A program made the position numbers and the translations under genes. Under the pieces are notes generated by a model. It saw nothing but the letters and a program-made list of their open reading frames with translations. It was not told the DNA's origin and made no database searches. This document shows positions 12,790 to 13,143 of a DNA stretch of 13,143 nucleotides, in pieces. Source of the DNA: Treponema sp. (GTDB taxonomy: Bacteria; Spirochaetota; Spirochaetia; Treponematales; Breznakiellaceae); NCBI GenBank assembly GCA_031254385.1, contig JAIRUO010000059.1, positions 1 through 13,143 on the forward strand. Reading direction: 5' to 3'. How positions within the stretch are numbered: the first letter of the stretch is position 1; every line of letters begins with the position of its first letter.

Positions 12790-13074
12790 ATGGCAAAAAC
12801 TAAAAACGCAGATAGCGATAAAGCGGCGCAAAAGCCGGCGACAAAGACTCTGGAAGAAAGGCTGGCAAGGCTGGAAGTATTAGGCGACCAGATACGCAGA
12901 ACCGACATACCCCTGGACGATGCGCTAAAAGCCTTTGAAGAAGGGATCAAACTGGCACAGTCTCTGGAGAAGGAGCTTGAAAAAATTCAGAACCGCATAG
13001 AAATACTGATGAGCGGAACCGAAGCTAAGGCCACAGACAATCCAGAACTGGAACTCTTTGATTCAGGTGAGTAA
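12790..13074 (+). CDS. xseB: Exodeoxyribonuclease VII small subunit
   Basis: The 94-residue protein has the XseB core at about 20-75: LEERLARLEVLGDQIRRTDIPLDDALKAFEEGIKLA, then a helix rich in E, K and L ending IQNRIEIL. In exonuclease VII several small subunits wrap the helical extension of XseA. A charged 20-residue N-terminal extension (KTKNADSDKAAQKPATK) and an acidic tail ending ELELFDSGE flank the core. GGAGGT lies about 10 bases before the ATG, inside the end of xseA, so the two subunits are co-translated from one mRNA. Confidence 0.95.
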   Translation: MAKTKNADSDKAAQKPATKTLEERLARLEVLGDQIRRTDIPLDDALKAFEEGIKLAQSLEKELEKIQNRIEILMSGTEAKATDNPELELFDSGE

Positions 13075-13101
13075 TTCTATGCCGCATCACCGGGCTCAAA
13101 A

Positions 13102-13143
13102 ATGGCGTTAATACAGATACCCCCCCCGGAAGAAGCAAAAAAA
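13102..13143 (+). CDS. Start of a further gene (partial, runs off the window)
   Basis: An ATG at 13102 opens a frame reading MALIQIPPPEEAKK to the window end; upstream in this frame is a stop at 13072-13074 with no other start. It begins 27 bp after xseB in the same direction, so it is probably the third gene of that operon. Codons 7-9 are formed by a run of eight C (13120-13127). The visible residues are too few to name it. Confidence 0.4.
   Translation, partial: MALIQIPPPEEAKK
13120..13127 (+). repeat. C8 homopolymer near the start of the partial gene
   Basis: Eight consecutive C lie about 20 bases after the ATG at 13102, encoding two and a half prolines. A slip of one base here would destroy the frame at its beginning. 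Confidence 0.85.

Overview
The window looks like chromosome of a spirochaete, most likely a Treponema of the moderate-GC, termite-gut type. The evidence is a FlaA periplasmic-flagellar sheath protein, a radical SAM/SPASM protein of the type known only from spirochaetes, the gene order amidase - GerMN-domain protein - flaA (as I recall it from Treponema pallidum), and several exported beta-barrel-like proteins. The species assignment is inference. No rRNA, tRNA, CRISPR array or phage gene was seen.

Layout. (1) 1-775, plus strand: a possible C-terminal tail of an upstream gene, then a small polytopic membrane protein whose ATG lies seven bases after an extended -10 box. (2) 4332-772, minus strand: a tightly packed operon of a (p)ppGpp-synthetase-domain/TPR protein, a sirtuin deacylase, an exported beta-barrel-like protein and a TIM-barrel sugar isomerase; the last gene overlaps the membrane-protein gene tail to tail. 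(3) 5456-4410, minus strand: flaA with a near-consensus sigma-70 promoter, a good ribosome binding site and a strong rho-independent terminator. (4) 10402-5529, minus strand: a polycistron of spiro-SPASM protein, family-2 glycosyltransferase, SpsF-like cytidylyltransferase, exported N-acetylmuramoyl-L-alanine amidase and GerMN-domain protein, with stop/start overlaps or 1-bp gaps throughout; it leads directly into flaA. (5) 11108-10521, minus strand: a small exported beta-barrel-like protein with its own promoter. (6) 11112-11562, a 451-bp gene-free gap holding that promoter, a 214-bp foldback (MITE-like) element and a C-rich heptamer-repeat tract. (7) 11563 to the end, plus strand: xseA and xseB (both subunits of exonuclease VII), then the first codons of another gene.

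How it fits together. Region 4 joins nucleotide-sugar and glycosyl chemistry (three consecutive proteins with nucleotidyltransferase/glycosyltransferase-like folds, the first fused to a radical SAM enzyme) to cell-wall remodelling and flagellar sheath synthesis. A glycan made for the envelope or flagellum is a reasonable but untested reading. Region 2 pairs an alarmone synthetase with an NAD-dependent deacylase.

The least ordinary parts are the spiro-SPASM cassette with its SpsF-like N-terminus, a family of degenerate 7-bp repeats at three places (one inside the radical SAM coding sequence), the foldback element, and two genes that appear to be transcribed from the A of their own start codon.
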